Origin: an uncultured Candidatus Hydrogenedens sp.
GTDB lineage: Bacteria; Myxococcota; UBA4151
Length of the DNA stretch: 32,224 bases
Reading direction: 5' to 3'
NCBI GenBank assembly: GCA_902574205.1
Contig: CACGMS010000014.1
Coordinates: 1-32,224, forward strand
Each line of letters starts with the position of its first letter. Position 1 is the stretch's first letter. Of the stretch, positions 1 to 9,400 are shown in pieces. The notes under the pieces are model-generated. The model was not told the DNA's origin and did not search any database. It saw nothing but the letters and a program-made list of their open reading frames with translations. Position numbers and translations under genes: made by a program.

Positions 1-1
1 C

Positions 2-511
2 GGTGATGGTTTTGTCCGTGAAGACCTCAATGAAGGTGATGAGGGTTATGAAGCTTGCGATGATAGGAATCAAGTTGACGGCGATGGATGTTCCTCAAGT
101 TGTCAAGCAGAGACACCTGCGCACCTCCGTGACCTAGGCGTTGTTGGCGTCGATATGAATGGTACTCCGATAGTCCCCATTGCCTTTTGTGGCTTTGGGC
201 AAGGCCGTGCTGGTCGAAATGCCCCGTTAGAGCGTGTTGGAATTTATAACTCGAATCGTACGCCGCGTCAGCGACATTTGGGGCACGCAAACTGGGATAG
301 CTTTTGCGTAGCAAATGGTTGGCGAGCTTCAAATACCGGGGGCGGTAATTGGAACCGCGATTGTACTTGGGTCATGCAAAACTGGAGTGGAAGCAATGTC
401 GGCATTGGTGGGGGGCCGATCGAGGCGATCCAGCATCCGCCCAACAGGCAAAATAGACCTCCAAGCCCCATTACACACGTTTATATGACCTGTATTGGTG
501 GTCAAAACTGA
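2..511 (+). CDS. C-terminal fragment of a DUF4215-repeat extracellular protein (5' end outside window)
   Basis: Frame 2 is open from the first base: GDGFVREDLNEGDEGYEACDDRNQVDGDGCSSSCQ (one DUF4215-type repeat), running into the 155..511 ORF; C-terminal cap ...NWNRDCTWVMQNWSGSNVGIGGG...YMTCIGGQN, stop at 511. Confidence 0.8.
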   Translation, partial: GDGFVREDLNEGDEGYEACDDRNQVDGDGCSSSCQAETPAHLRDLGVVGVDMNGTPIVPIAFCGFGQGRAGRNAPLERVGIYNSNRTPRQRHLGHANWDSFCVANGWRASNTGGGNWNRDCTWVMQNWSGSNVGIGGGPIEAIQHPPNRQNRPPSPITHVYMTCIGGQN

Positions 512-562
512 GTGTGTGAACCATGCTAGGCGCATTCAACCGCAGACTGTTTGGGGATTAAG

Positions 563-2107
563 ATGCGTTGGCTGTTGCTTGCTTTCGCATGGTTCTCTGG
601 GTTGGCTTGTTTCTCCCTGCAGACGAGCTCCGTTGTGCGGTGCGGCGATTCGCGTGTGGCTTCATTCGAAGCGTGCGATGATGGCAATGTCTTTGATGAT
701 GATGCGTGCACAAGCAACTGTCTTGAAGCCTTTTGCGGTGATGGCATTGTCCGCAGTGATCTCGCTGAGGGGGTCGTTGGCGCTGAAGCCTGCGATGACG
801 GCAATGAATTTGATGGTGATGCGTGTCTGACGGATTGCGTGAAGGCGATTTGTGGTGATGGGGTGCTCCGAACCGATCTTGGTGTCGATGAGGAGGGTTA
901 TGAAGCCTGTGACGACGGCAACGACGATAATTGGGATGGATGCACGAATTCTTGCGAAATTGTCGGCTGCGGCGACGGTGTTATTCAGACTGAATTGGGC
1001 GAAACTTGCGATGATGGGAATGCGATCGATACCGATGATTGCACCAATCGTTGTCGCCCAGCAGTGTGCGGTGATGGCTCGCTTTGGGAAGGTAATGAAG
1101 CGTGCGATGATGGTAACCGCAACGACGTTGATGCGTGCTTGAATAGGTGCACAATTGCGCGCTGCGGCGATGGTGCGGCGCGTATGGACTTGAGCGAAGG
1201 CGAAGAGGGCTATGAAGCGTGCGATGACGGCAACAGTGATTCGGATGATGCGTGTTTGACTGATTGCAGCGCGGCGCGCTGTGGTGATGGTATGTATCGA
1301 CGCGATTTGAATCCTTCAGACCCTGGCTACGAGCAGTGTGATGATGGCAACGCCTCGGACGATGATGGGTGTTCAACCGAATGCATCTCTTTGGGCTGCG
1401 GTAACGGTTTCCTCAACGAGGGGGAAGCTTGCGACGATGGTAACAGTGATGATGCTGATGCGTGTCGTAACGATTGCACCTTGGCTGCGTGTGGGGATGG
1501 AGTCACTCGTCGGGATCTGATGGTTGGTGAACCCAATTCTGAAAGCTGCGATGACGCCAACCTGATCGATACCGATGCATGTACGAATAGCTGTATATTA
1601 GCTGCTTGCGGTGATGGTGTCGTGCGGCTCGATATTGCTGAAGGTGACCCGGGTTTTGAGGTTTGTGATGATGGCAATATCGATGATCATGATGCCTGTA
1701 ACGATTGCCAGCCGGCTCGTTGCGGCGACGGCGTGGCTCGCGTGGATATTGCCGAGGGACAGCCAGGGCATGAAGCCTGTGATGATGGGAACCAAGTCGA
1801 TGAAGATGGCTGCTTAGCCAGTTGTGAGTTTGGGATCTGTCAACGCCTCGGGTGGAAGTTCGGGAACGCCAATTGGAACTGTCCGCAAGGTTGGCGGATG
1901 CCAACCCGTAACGAATGGACTCGGGTGTCTCACTGCGTGATGCCAGAGGATTACGGCCGCTTTGGATACTACCGTGATGTGGCGCTCAGCGTAGGTGGTT
2001 GCAATTGTAAGTGGAACGCGAATTGGTGCGCTCGATCGAGCATCGAGACGATTCGCCAGGGACGAGCTTGCGGTGATTATGATCAGCTGCATATTTGCGT
2101 GCGATAG
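563..2107 (+). CDS. DUF4215-repeat secreted protein/putative lipoprotein with FISUMP-like C-terminal cap
   Basis: ATG at 563 (ORF track start at 551 is TTG); hydrophobic N-terminus MRWLLLAFAWFSGLACFS; about 11 repeats CGDGxx..EACDDGNxxDxDACxxxC; C-terminus CPQGWRMPTRNEW...HICVR. Confidence 0.85.
   Translation: MRWLLLAFAWFSGLACFSLQTSSVVRCGDSRVASFEACDDGNVFDDDACTSNCLEAFCGDGIVRSDLAEGVVGAEACDDGNEFDGDACLTDCVKAICGDGVLRTDLGVDEEGYEACDDGNDDNWDGCTNSCEIVGCGDGVIQTELGETCDDGNAIDTDDCTNRCRPAVCGDGSLWEGNEACDDGNRNDVDACLNRCTIARCGDGAARMDLSEGEEGYEACDDGNSDSDDACLTDCSAARCGDGMYRRDLNPSDPGYEQCDDGNASDDDGCSTECISLGCGNGFLNEGEACDDGNSDDADACRNDCTLAACGDGVTRRDLMVGEPNSESCDDANLIDTDACTNSCILAACGDGVVRLDIAEGDPGFEVCDDGNIDDHDACNDCQPARCGDGVARVDIAEGQPGHEACDDGNQVDEDGCLASCEFGICQRLGWKFGNANWNCPQGWRMPTRNEWTRVSHCVMPEDYGRFGYYRDVALSVGGCNCKWNANWCARSSIETIRQGRACGDYDQLHICVR
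640..1842 (+). repeat. In-frame array of about 11 DUF4215-type Cys-rich coding repeats (long and short subtypes)
   Basis: Repeated coding units TGYGGYGATGG...GCSTGYGAYGAYGGSAAY...TGY; counted by eye in the translation. Confidence 0.85.
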
Positions 2108-2272
2108 TCATGCGGTTTGTGATAAGGGAATCGAGACAGTATCTGAGTCATCAAAAATTGGTTTGGTACCCTGTTGAAACGGCGTCCCAATGGGGCGGAA
2201 TCATGCGTGAAACCGCTTGTTGTCAGGCGCTCGCCCCATGGATATGATATGTATTCGCAGGCAGGAGTAAGT

Positions 2273-3370
2273 TTGAGATTTATGGTCGCTTGTGTCGGCT
2301 TATCAGTCTGCGTTCTTGGTTGTGACCTACCGACAGACAAGGGGTGTGATGATGCCGTCTTTGTCAAAAGAACGGGTGACGATGCGGTGAGCGTTCCTGC
2401 TGGCGTTCGCCGCTTTGATCGCTATGGTATGAACGTTGAGGTTTGGTATCCTGCCGTGCCTGGGAGCGCAGAGGGTAAAACACCTTACAAATACGATCTT
2501 AGGCACTACCTCGCGCCTGAAGAGCGAATCAAAGTCAGCGATGAGCAAAACCCCTGGCAGGTTTGCAATTGCTATGAAGATTTACCGATGGACACCAAAC
2601 GCGGGCCGTATCCGGTTGTTGTATTTATTCATGGGACCGCTGGCTATGCAGCGCAGAGTGCTCAGATTACGGCTTATTGGGCGACTCAAGGGTTTGTGGT
2701 TATCGCCATGGATCACCCTGGGATTTATCTAACCGATTTATTGGCTCTGAATATGGCACCAAGGCAGACCGAAGACGTACGCGAATTATTAGAAGAGTTG
2801 CGTGCTTTTCGCGGTGGGTTTGCCGACTTAGAAGGTGTCGTGGACCTTGGTCGTATCGCCATCGCTGGTCACAGCGCTGGAGGGTCTGCATTGGCTGAAC
2901 TTGGAGGTGAGCCAGGCGTTGAGATGCTGATTCCGATGGCGGCGGGTGGAACCCTGGCGAGCGATGCCTTTAGTTTGGTGATGGGCGCAGTCGATGATCA
3001 GGTGGTTGCCTACAGCGAGGCGAAAGAGGGTTATGCGCAAACACCGGGTGACAAGATGCTGCTCGGTTTAAAAAATGCAGGTCATTTAGCGTTTAGCGAT
3101 CTGTGCGCCATGGGTCGTGAGCGAGGCGGTCTGATCGCTATTTTGCAAGAGACGGGCGTGTCTTTGCCAGAGGCAGCCGGCGATCTAATTATTCGATTAG
3201 GGACCGATGGGTGCGCCGAGTCGCAGATGACGCCGGAACGTGGTTGGCAGATTACCAATGCGGTGAGCGGCAGTTATCTTCGTGCGCGCCTGCAGTGCCG
3301 AGGTCAGGGCATGAGCGCTCAGGAGATTAGCAACACCTTTGGTTCGGATGTTGAGGTCAGCGCGCCTTAA
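2273..3370 (+). CDS. Alpha/beta hydrolase lipoprotein (dienelactone hydrolase/PAF-acetylhydrolase-like)
   Basis: VVVFIHGTAGY oxyanion region and GHSAGGS nucleophile elbow; lipobox VCVLGC; GGAG just upstream of TTG 2273 (ATG 2282 also possible; ORF track starts at 2174). Confidence 0.75.
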   Translation: MRFMVACVGLSVCVLGCDLPTDKGCDDAVFVKRTGDDAVSVPAGVRRFDRYGMNVEVWYPAVPGSAEGKTPYKYDLRHYLAPEERIKVSDEQNPWQVCNCYEDLPMDTKRGPYPVVVFIHGTAGYAAQSAQITAYWATQGFVVIAMDHPGIYLTDLLALNMAPRQTEDVRELLEELRAFRGGFADLEGVVDLGRIAIAGHSAGGSALAELGGEPGVEMLIPMAAGGTLASDAFSLVMGAVDDQVVAYSEAKEGYAQTPGDKMLLGLKNAGHLAFSDLCAMGRERGGLIAILQETGVSLPEAAGDLIIRLGTDGCAESQMTPERGWQITNAVSGSYLRARLQCRGQGMSAQEISNTFGSDVEVSAP

Positions 3371-4562
3371 AGCGAATCGGCAGCGTCTTGATGCCGGCGA
3401 TAAAGTTGGATCGTAAACGCCGAACTTCTCCGGTGCATTCAATATCCGTCATGCGCTCAGCCATCGCCTCAAAGAGCAATCTGATTTCAAGGCGAGCGAG
3501 GCTTGATCCTAAGCAGAAATGCTCACCCACGCCAAAGGCGACGTGTTCATTGGGGCTGCGCGTAATATCGAACCGAAAAGGGTCTTCAAATCGATCCTCA
3601 TCTCGGTTGGCGCTCATGTAAAAGAGCGCCACCTTATCGTCCTCTTTCATGTCGATGCCATGAAAGTTGAGATCACGTGTGCAGGTGCGTCTCATGTAGA
3701 TCACTGGCGTTGACCAGCGTAAGATTTCTTCGGTTGCGCTGTGCGAAAGTGTTGGGTCATTTGCTAACCGCTGCCATTGATCGGGGTGTTCAAGCATCGC
3801 CAACAAGCCGCTTGAAATCGCATTGCGGGTGGTTTCGTTACCGGCCACGCTGAGCAGTAAAAAGAAGGCATTAAATTCGGCTTCAGTGATGGCTTCACCG
3901 TCAACCTCAGCATTGAGTAAGACATGAATGAGGTCATCGGCTCGCCGACCGCCACGTCCATCGACCAACTCTTGGGCGTATTGCCACAATTCCATGGCGG
4001 CGATGCGCGAGTCTTCAACCGAGGTTTGAAATTCGGGATCATCAAATCCGATCAGACGGTTGGACCAATCAAAGATCAACTGAAAGTCGCTGTCGGGGAT
4101 CCCCACTAAGCGGCAGATGACGCGTAAAGGCAATTCGGCAGCGACTGTGCGGACAAAATCGGTCTCTCCAAGAGGTAAAATCCGATGCATAATTTCATCG
4201 ATATCGTCGCGAATACGCGCCTCCATCAAACGCACCATACGGGGTGTAAATCCTCGACTGACGAGTTTACGAAACTTGGAATGCTGCGGCGGGTCCATAT
4301 TGAGCATGAGTTGGCGAATGGGAAACAGGTCTTCATCGCCATAATCCTCAAGGGTTGAACCGCCTCGCCACGAAGAAAAGTCTTTCGGATTTTTTGATAT
4401 TTCAGCGATGTGATCCGCTTTGGTGATCGCCCAAAAAGGACGCCCGTTGGGCATCTCATGATGAAAGATAGGTTGCTCACGCCGAAGCAGCGCAAGCTCA
4501 TCATGCAGGACGCGCTGAGCCCAGCCATCCAAATCGTATAAGTCGATATCGCTTAATTCCAA
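3357..4562 (-). CDS. Cytochrome P450, CYP125/CYP142/CYP124-like (sterol side-chain hydroxylase type)
   Basis: Heme-binding FGVGEHFCLGSSLARLE, I-helix VAGNETTRNAI, K-helix EEILRW, NMDPPQHSKFRKLVSRGFTPR. Start chosen as TTG 4562 with AAGGA 8 nt upstream; the ORF track start at 4670 (GTG) would translate through the palindrome at 4650-4663. Confidence 0.88.
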   Translation of the reverse strand: MELSDIDLYDLDGWAQRVLHDELALLRREQPIFHHEMPNGRPFWAITKADHIAEISKNPKDFSSWRGGSTLEDYGDEDLFPIRQLMLNMDPPQHSKFRKLVSRGFTPRMVRLMEARIRDDIDEIMHRILPLGETDFVRTVAAELPLRVICRLVGIPDSDFQLIFDWSNRLIGFDDPEFQTSVEDSRIAAMELWQYAQELVDGRGGRRADDLIHVLLNAEVDGEAITEAEFNAFFLLLSVAGNETTRNAISSGLLAMLEHPDQWQRLANDPTLSHSATEEILRWSTPVIYMRRTCTRDLNFHGIDMKEDDKVALFYMSANRDEDRFEDPFRFDITRSPNEHVAFGVGEHFCLGSSLARLEIRLLFEAMAERMTDIECTGEVRRLRSNFIAGIKTLPIRFKAR

Positions 4563-4649
4563 GCTGATTGTCCTTAGGTATGGATCCGTGAGTTTAATCG
4601 CTTCAGCCGAACTACCACAAGGGGTGAGGCGTACATTTTGAGAACAGAT

Positions 4650-4663
4650 TGAAACGTGTTCTA
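4650..4663. promoter_or_regulatory. KstR-type operator candidate (TGAAACGTGTTCTA)
   Basis: Matches TNNAACNNGTTNNA exactly; lies between divergent P450 and crotonase genes, 23 nt before the crotonase ATG. Confidence 0.6.
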
Positions 4664-4686
4664 ATCGCACGGTAGGGAGTGATTCA

Positions 4687-5574
4687 ATGGCCGATGAAAT
4701 TCTGTTTGAGCTCAGCGATCATATCGCTATCGTTACACTGAACCGTCCCGAGACCAGAAATGCGCTGAATTTAGCAGCACTTGCCGCTCTTGCTGATGCC
4801 TGGCAGCGCATCGACGATGATGATCAGATTCGAGTGGCAATCTTGACCGGCGCAGGTGGCCACTTTTGCTCGGGCAGTGACTTGAAAGAGATGCACGCTG
4901 ACCAAAGTGCAAATCCGGACCACAAGCGCTTTATTCCAAAAGACCAGCTCGTTGCCTCGGCTCTCGATGCAATCAACAGCGGTGATCACACGAAGGCGCA
5001 AGACTTATTAGAAGAACATCAACGTCGCGGGGAGGCGGTGCCGACGCACTGGCGATCTTTTTTGCGCGATCAACGCTTAGCTAAACCGCTGATCGCTGCG
5101 GTGGAAGGCTACGCTCTTGGTGGGGGTACCGAAGTATTGCAAGGCTGTGATTTGCGCGTCGCCGGGCGGTCAGCCCAATTTGGCCTCACCGAGGTCAAAT
5201 GGGGCTTGTTTCCTTTGGGTGGCTCGACGGCGCGATTGACCAAACAAATACCGTACACCCGGGCGATGGAATTGCTTCTGACCGGCGCTCGTATGAGCGC
5301 TGAAGAGGCCTACCATTGCGGTTTGATCGGTCGCGTGGTCGATGATGGTTTAGCGCTTGAATCAGCGAAACAGTGGGCAAAACTGATTGCTGCTAATGGC
5401 CCGTTTGCGGTGCAAAGTGTGCTCGCAAGTGTGCGCGCAGCAGAAGGACTTGCCGATACGCAAGCCGTGGCTACGGTCGATGGTTTTGGCAACCCTGTGC
5501 TCTACAGTAAAGATGCTCGAGAAGGAGCGCGAGCTTTTCGCGAGGGGCGTGACCCCGAGTTTAAGGGCGAATAA
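4687..5574 (+). CDS. Enoyl-CoA hydratase/crotonase family protein
   Basis: LNRPETRNALN, GAGGHFCSGSDLKEM, AVEGYALGGGTEVLQGCDLRVA; RBS-like GGGAG before ATG 4687. Confidence 0.88.
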   Translation: MADEILFELSDHIAIVTLNRPETRNALNLAALAALADAWQRIDDDDQIRVAILTGAGGHFCSGSDLKEMHADQSANPDHKRFIPKDQLVASALDAINSGDHTKAQDLLEEHQRRGEAVPTHWRSFLRDQRLAKPLIAAVEGYALGGGTEVLQGCDLRVAGRSAQFGLTEVKWGLFPLGGSTARLTKQIPYTRAMELLLTGARMSAEEAYHCGLIGRVVDDGLALESAKQWAKLIAANGPFAVQSVLASVRAAEGLADTQAVATVDGFGNPVLYSKDAREGARAFREGRDPEFKGE

Positions 5575-5636
5575 GCGATTAAATGACGTTGAGATGTCAC
5601 TAGCCTTCGGCTAACCTCTCGCCCGAGGATAAGCCG

Positions 5637-6413
5637 ATGCTCTTTTTGTTTGCTGCATTATTAGTCGCCGCACCAAATGCTAAACCCGATTTAGCCATGA
5701 TGGATATGAAGGCGGTTCATGGGGTTGAGGATTCGCTCGCTGCGGTGCTCAACGAGAGCTTTTTGGTCGCGCTGAAAAACAGCGGTCAGTTTGGCAGTGT
5801 TGTCGGTGGGTCGGACTTGCGAGCGATGCTCGACCTTGAACAACAAAAACAAGCGCTCGGCTGCGGTGATGATGGTTGTCTAGCCGAACTCGGTGGTGCC
5901 TTGGGCGTGCCCTATTTGTTTTACACCAGCCTAGCTAAAGTCGGCTCTCGATATGTCATGCACTACAAGGTGATGGCGGTTGAAGAAGCGAAGGTGGTGG
6001 TGCGTGGTATGAAGACTGCGGGTGATGCGGACGGCTTACTTGGTATGCCGCAGACGCTGGTGGATGAAGCGATGAAGTCGATGTTTAAAGCGACGCCGAA
6101 AGCTCAAGCCATCGCCCAAGTGCCAAGCGCAGCGAAGGCGCCTGCTCACCCCTCAAAGCCGATCAAGATGAGCCGATGGCTAGGTGTCGGTTTGACGGTT
6201 GCGGGCGGTGGTTTAGCGGCGTTTGGTTATTCGGGATACGATTCCGCTAAAGCCGAATGGGCGGCACGAAATGGGGATCCCGGAACTGACAACGCCCCAG
6301 ATAGTGCAGCCTACGCGAGCTATGAAGCGGCAGCGAGTAGCGCCAATTCGATGTGGCTTAGTGGGTTAGGCTTGGCGGTCGTTGGCGCCGGATTGGCGGT
6401 GGTCGCACCATGA
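5637..6413 (+). CDS. Secreted/membrane protein with possible TolB/CsgG-like N-terminal domain
   Basis: Signal-like MLFLFAALLVAAPNA; LDLEQQKQALGCGDDGCLAELGGALGVPYLFYTSLAKVGSRYVMHYKVM; C-terminal hydrophobic segments; GAGGAT RBS; ATGA overlap with next CDS. Confidence 0.65.
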   Translation: MLFLFAALLVAAPNAKPDLAMMDMKAVHGVEDSLAAVLNESFLVALKNSGQFGSVVGGSDLRAMLDLEQQKQALGCGDDGCLAELGGALGVPYLFYTSLAKVGSRYVMHYKVMAVEEAKVVVRGMKTAGDADGLLGMPQTLVDEAMKSMFKATPKAQAIAQVPSAAKAPAHPSKPIKMSRWLGVGLTVAGGGLAAFGYSGYDSAKAEWAARNGDPGTDNAPDSAAYASYEAAASSANSMWLSGLGLAVVGAGLAVVAP

Positions 6414-9400
6414 AGATGATCATCAAACTGATTCCGTTGGTTGCTTTGAGCGCGTGTTTGTCAGCAAGCCCGCTCGATAACCCAAAAGTCGCGCAGGCGC
6501 ACCAGGAAGCGGGTGATTCGGTGTGTACGGATGATACGGCCTGCGCTCGTGGCAAGGTCTGCGTTGCGGGGGTCTGCGTTTTGGGCGGCACCGATCGACC
6601 TGTCTGCGGAAATAAGAATCCAGATGATGGTGAAGAATGCGATGACGGCAATGAAGATGATAGGGATGACTGTACGAATGCCTGCCGCCATGCGGTTTGC
6701 GGTGATGGGATCACTCGAACTGATATCGAATCGGAAAACCAAGGATACGAAGCCTGTGATGACGGTAATCTAATCGATACCGACGCCTGCACCAGCGCCT
6801 GTGTTGCGGCGCGTTGCGGTGACGGTTTAGTGCGAACAGACCTCGCTGAAGGCGTGCCGGGTTTTGAGGCATGCGACGATGGTAACGATGGGGACGATGA
6901 CGCGTGCTTGAGCGGCTGTGTTGAGGCGCGTTGCGGTGACGGTGTGACCCGAGCCGACCTTGTCCAAGGTGAAGAAGGTTTTGAGGCTTGTGATGACGGG
7001 AACCAAGACGAGACCGATGTGTGTACCAATACGTGTGAAGAGGCTCGCTGCGGTGATGGTATTTTGGGTCCGGGGGAAGGCTGCGATGACGGCAACGATG
7101 ACCCCAGCGATGACTGCAACGCTTGCCAGCCAGCCAGTTGCGGTGATGGCGTAGTTCAAGATGGCGAGCAGTGTGATGACGGCAATGACGATGAAACCGA
7201 TGCGTGCCTGGTTACTTGTGCTTCGGCGAGTTGTGGTGATGGAGAGCAACGAGTTGATATCGACGCCGGCGAAGAGGGATTTGAAGCTTGCGATGACGGC
7301 AACGCAGATAATACCGATGGCTGCGTTGAGGGCTGTGTGTTCGCCGCTTGCGGCGATGGATTTCTGCAAGACGGCGTTGAGGAATGTGACGATGCCAATA
7401 CGGACCCAGGCGATGATTGCGATAGCCAGTGTCGTATTGAAGCGTGCGGAAATGGCCGCGTAGACGCCGGTGAAGAATGTGATGATGGAAACCAGGTTGA
7501 TCGAGATGATTGTCGGTTAAGTTGCCGGCGTAATCGCCTACCAACGCTCGTGTCTGTTGCCATCACTCCACCGGCGCTGACGTATGGTTCTTCCGCGACA
7601 TGTACGCCCTCGGGCGCTCAAGATGAAGAAGACGATCAGATCTCTTATGCCTTCCAATGGACGGTCAACGGTAATGAGCTGAGCACTGATCAGCAGATTA
7701 CAGTGACTCATGCGCCAGGTACGGTGTTGGTCTGTTTGGTGCGCCCGAACGATTATCAATGTGCATTGTCAAATAATTGTGCGCAATGGGTACCCTCGAG
7801 CCAGGTGGTCGTCGGTCATCGATGTGGCGATAATCACGTACACGACGGTGTAGAAGCATGTGATGACGGCAACCAAGTTCAAACGGATAACTGTCTCAAT
7901 GATTGTACCTCGGCGCGTTGCGGCGATGGTGTTCATCGTAACGATCTGGCTGCTGGCGAGCCTGGTTATGAAGCCTGCGATGATGGAAATGTAGACGAAG
8001 CGGATTCGTGTCGCAATGATTGCACCCTTGCCGCGTGCGGTGACGGTATCCATCGTAACGATCTAGCGGCCGGCGATCCTGGTTTTGAAGCCTGCGATGA
8101 TGGTAACCGCGACAATGCGGACGCCTGCACCAACGGTTGTGCGGTGGGGCGTTGCGGTGACGGGATTTTACGCGTCGACATGCTTGAGGGCGAGGACGGT
8201 TACGAAGCCTGCGACGATGGAGATCAGAGAGCTGGAGACGGATGCAGCCCCACATGTGAGGTTGAAGCGGCTTGCCGAAACGGTATTTTAGAACCTGGTG
8301 AAGACTGCGACGACGGCAACGACAACAACGAGGATACGTGCAGCAACAGTTGTCATTGGCAACCCGTAGGTACGCGCTGGATCCCGGCTGGTGAGTACAC
8401 CATCGGCCGCGCCAATTCCGGGAATGCATCGCCTGCACACACGGTTCGGCTAACACGGCCGTTTAGCATGATGGCACATGAGGTGACTAAGGCTGATTTT
8501 TGTGAGTTTGATGAGGGGTGCAACTCCGATCTCAGTGAGCCTGTTGCTGCCGTGACCTGGGTGCAAGCCACTCAGTATGCGAACTGGCTGAGCGAAGAAA
8601 AGGGACTGGACCCTTGTTATACTTACGCTGGCGCGACGGTTAATTTTGCTGGGTTGGATTGTACCGGATATCGCCTGCCGACCGAAGCCGAATGGGAGAG
8701 CGCAGCGCGTTCTCCAAATCTTGCAGATCGCTATGCGGGGCATGACGATCACACAGAAGTCGCCCAGTTTAACTGCGATATTGGGGGTACAACGGTTGGG
8801 AGGCTGGCGCCTAATGGGTATGGCTTGTTTGATATGAGCGGAAACGTGCGAGAATGGGTCTTTGATTCAATGGGTGATTATTCGAACACCGACAACGTTC
8901 GAGAGGATCCACTCGTTAATACCGGCACTCATCGCGTTCAGCGCGGTGGTGGTTGTGGTGATCGGCCGGATGTAGCCGGTGGAGACCGTCCCGTTTGGCA
9001 TCGAGAAGCGGGTGTCCAAGATAATGACTATGCTAACAATGGCTTTCGTTTGGTGATTAGCCGAGAGGGTTCGTGTGGAAATGGTCGCGTAGACACCGGC
9101 GAAGAGTGCGATGATGGTAACGCAGACACCCAAGACGCGTGCACCAATACTTGTGAAACGGCGAGCTGCGGTGATGGCATTGAGCGTGAAGACCTTGAAG
9201 ACAACGAGATCGGTTTTGAGGCTTGTGATGATGGGAACAGCAGCAACACCGACAGCTGCTTGACGAACTGTCAGGACGCTCGGTGCGGCGATAACCATCG
9301 ATGGCAGGGTGAGGAAGAATGCGATGATGGCAACACCAACGATCGTGATGGATGTGATCGAAATTGCGATATTGAAGAGTCGGACTCAGCGATGATCACT

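Noticed and set aside
981-1904. Long minus-strand ORFs (131, 116, 133 aa) antisense to the DUF4215 gene
   Set aside because: They mirror the repetitive Cys/Asp/Gly codons of the plus-strand repeats, giving low-complexity His/Arg/Ser-rich products with no recognisable motifs.
5601-5613. Small hairpin TAGCCTTCGGCTA between the crotonase gene and 5637
   Set aside because: Only a 5-bp stem with no T-tract; too weak to call a terminator.
6358-8456. Minus-strand ORFs of 253, 180, 136 and 186 aa antisense to the giant DUF4215 protein
   Set aside because: Same artefact: repeat periodicity keeps antisense frames open; translations are repeated SSQASKPGSPS-type strings or biased hydrophobic runs.
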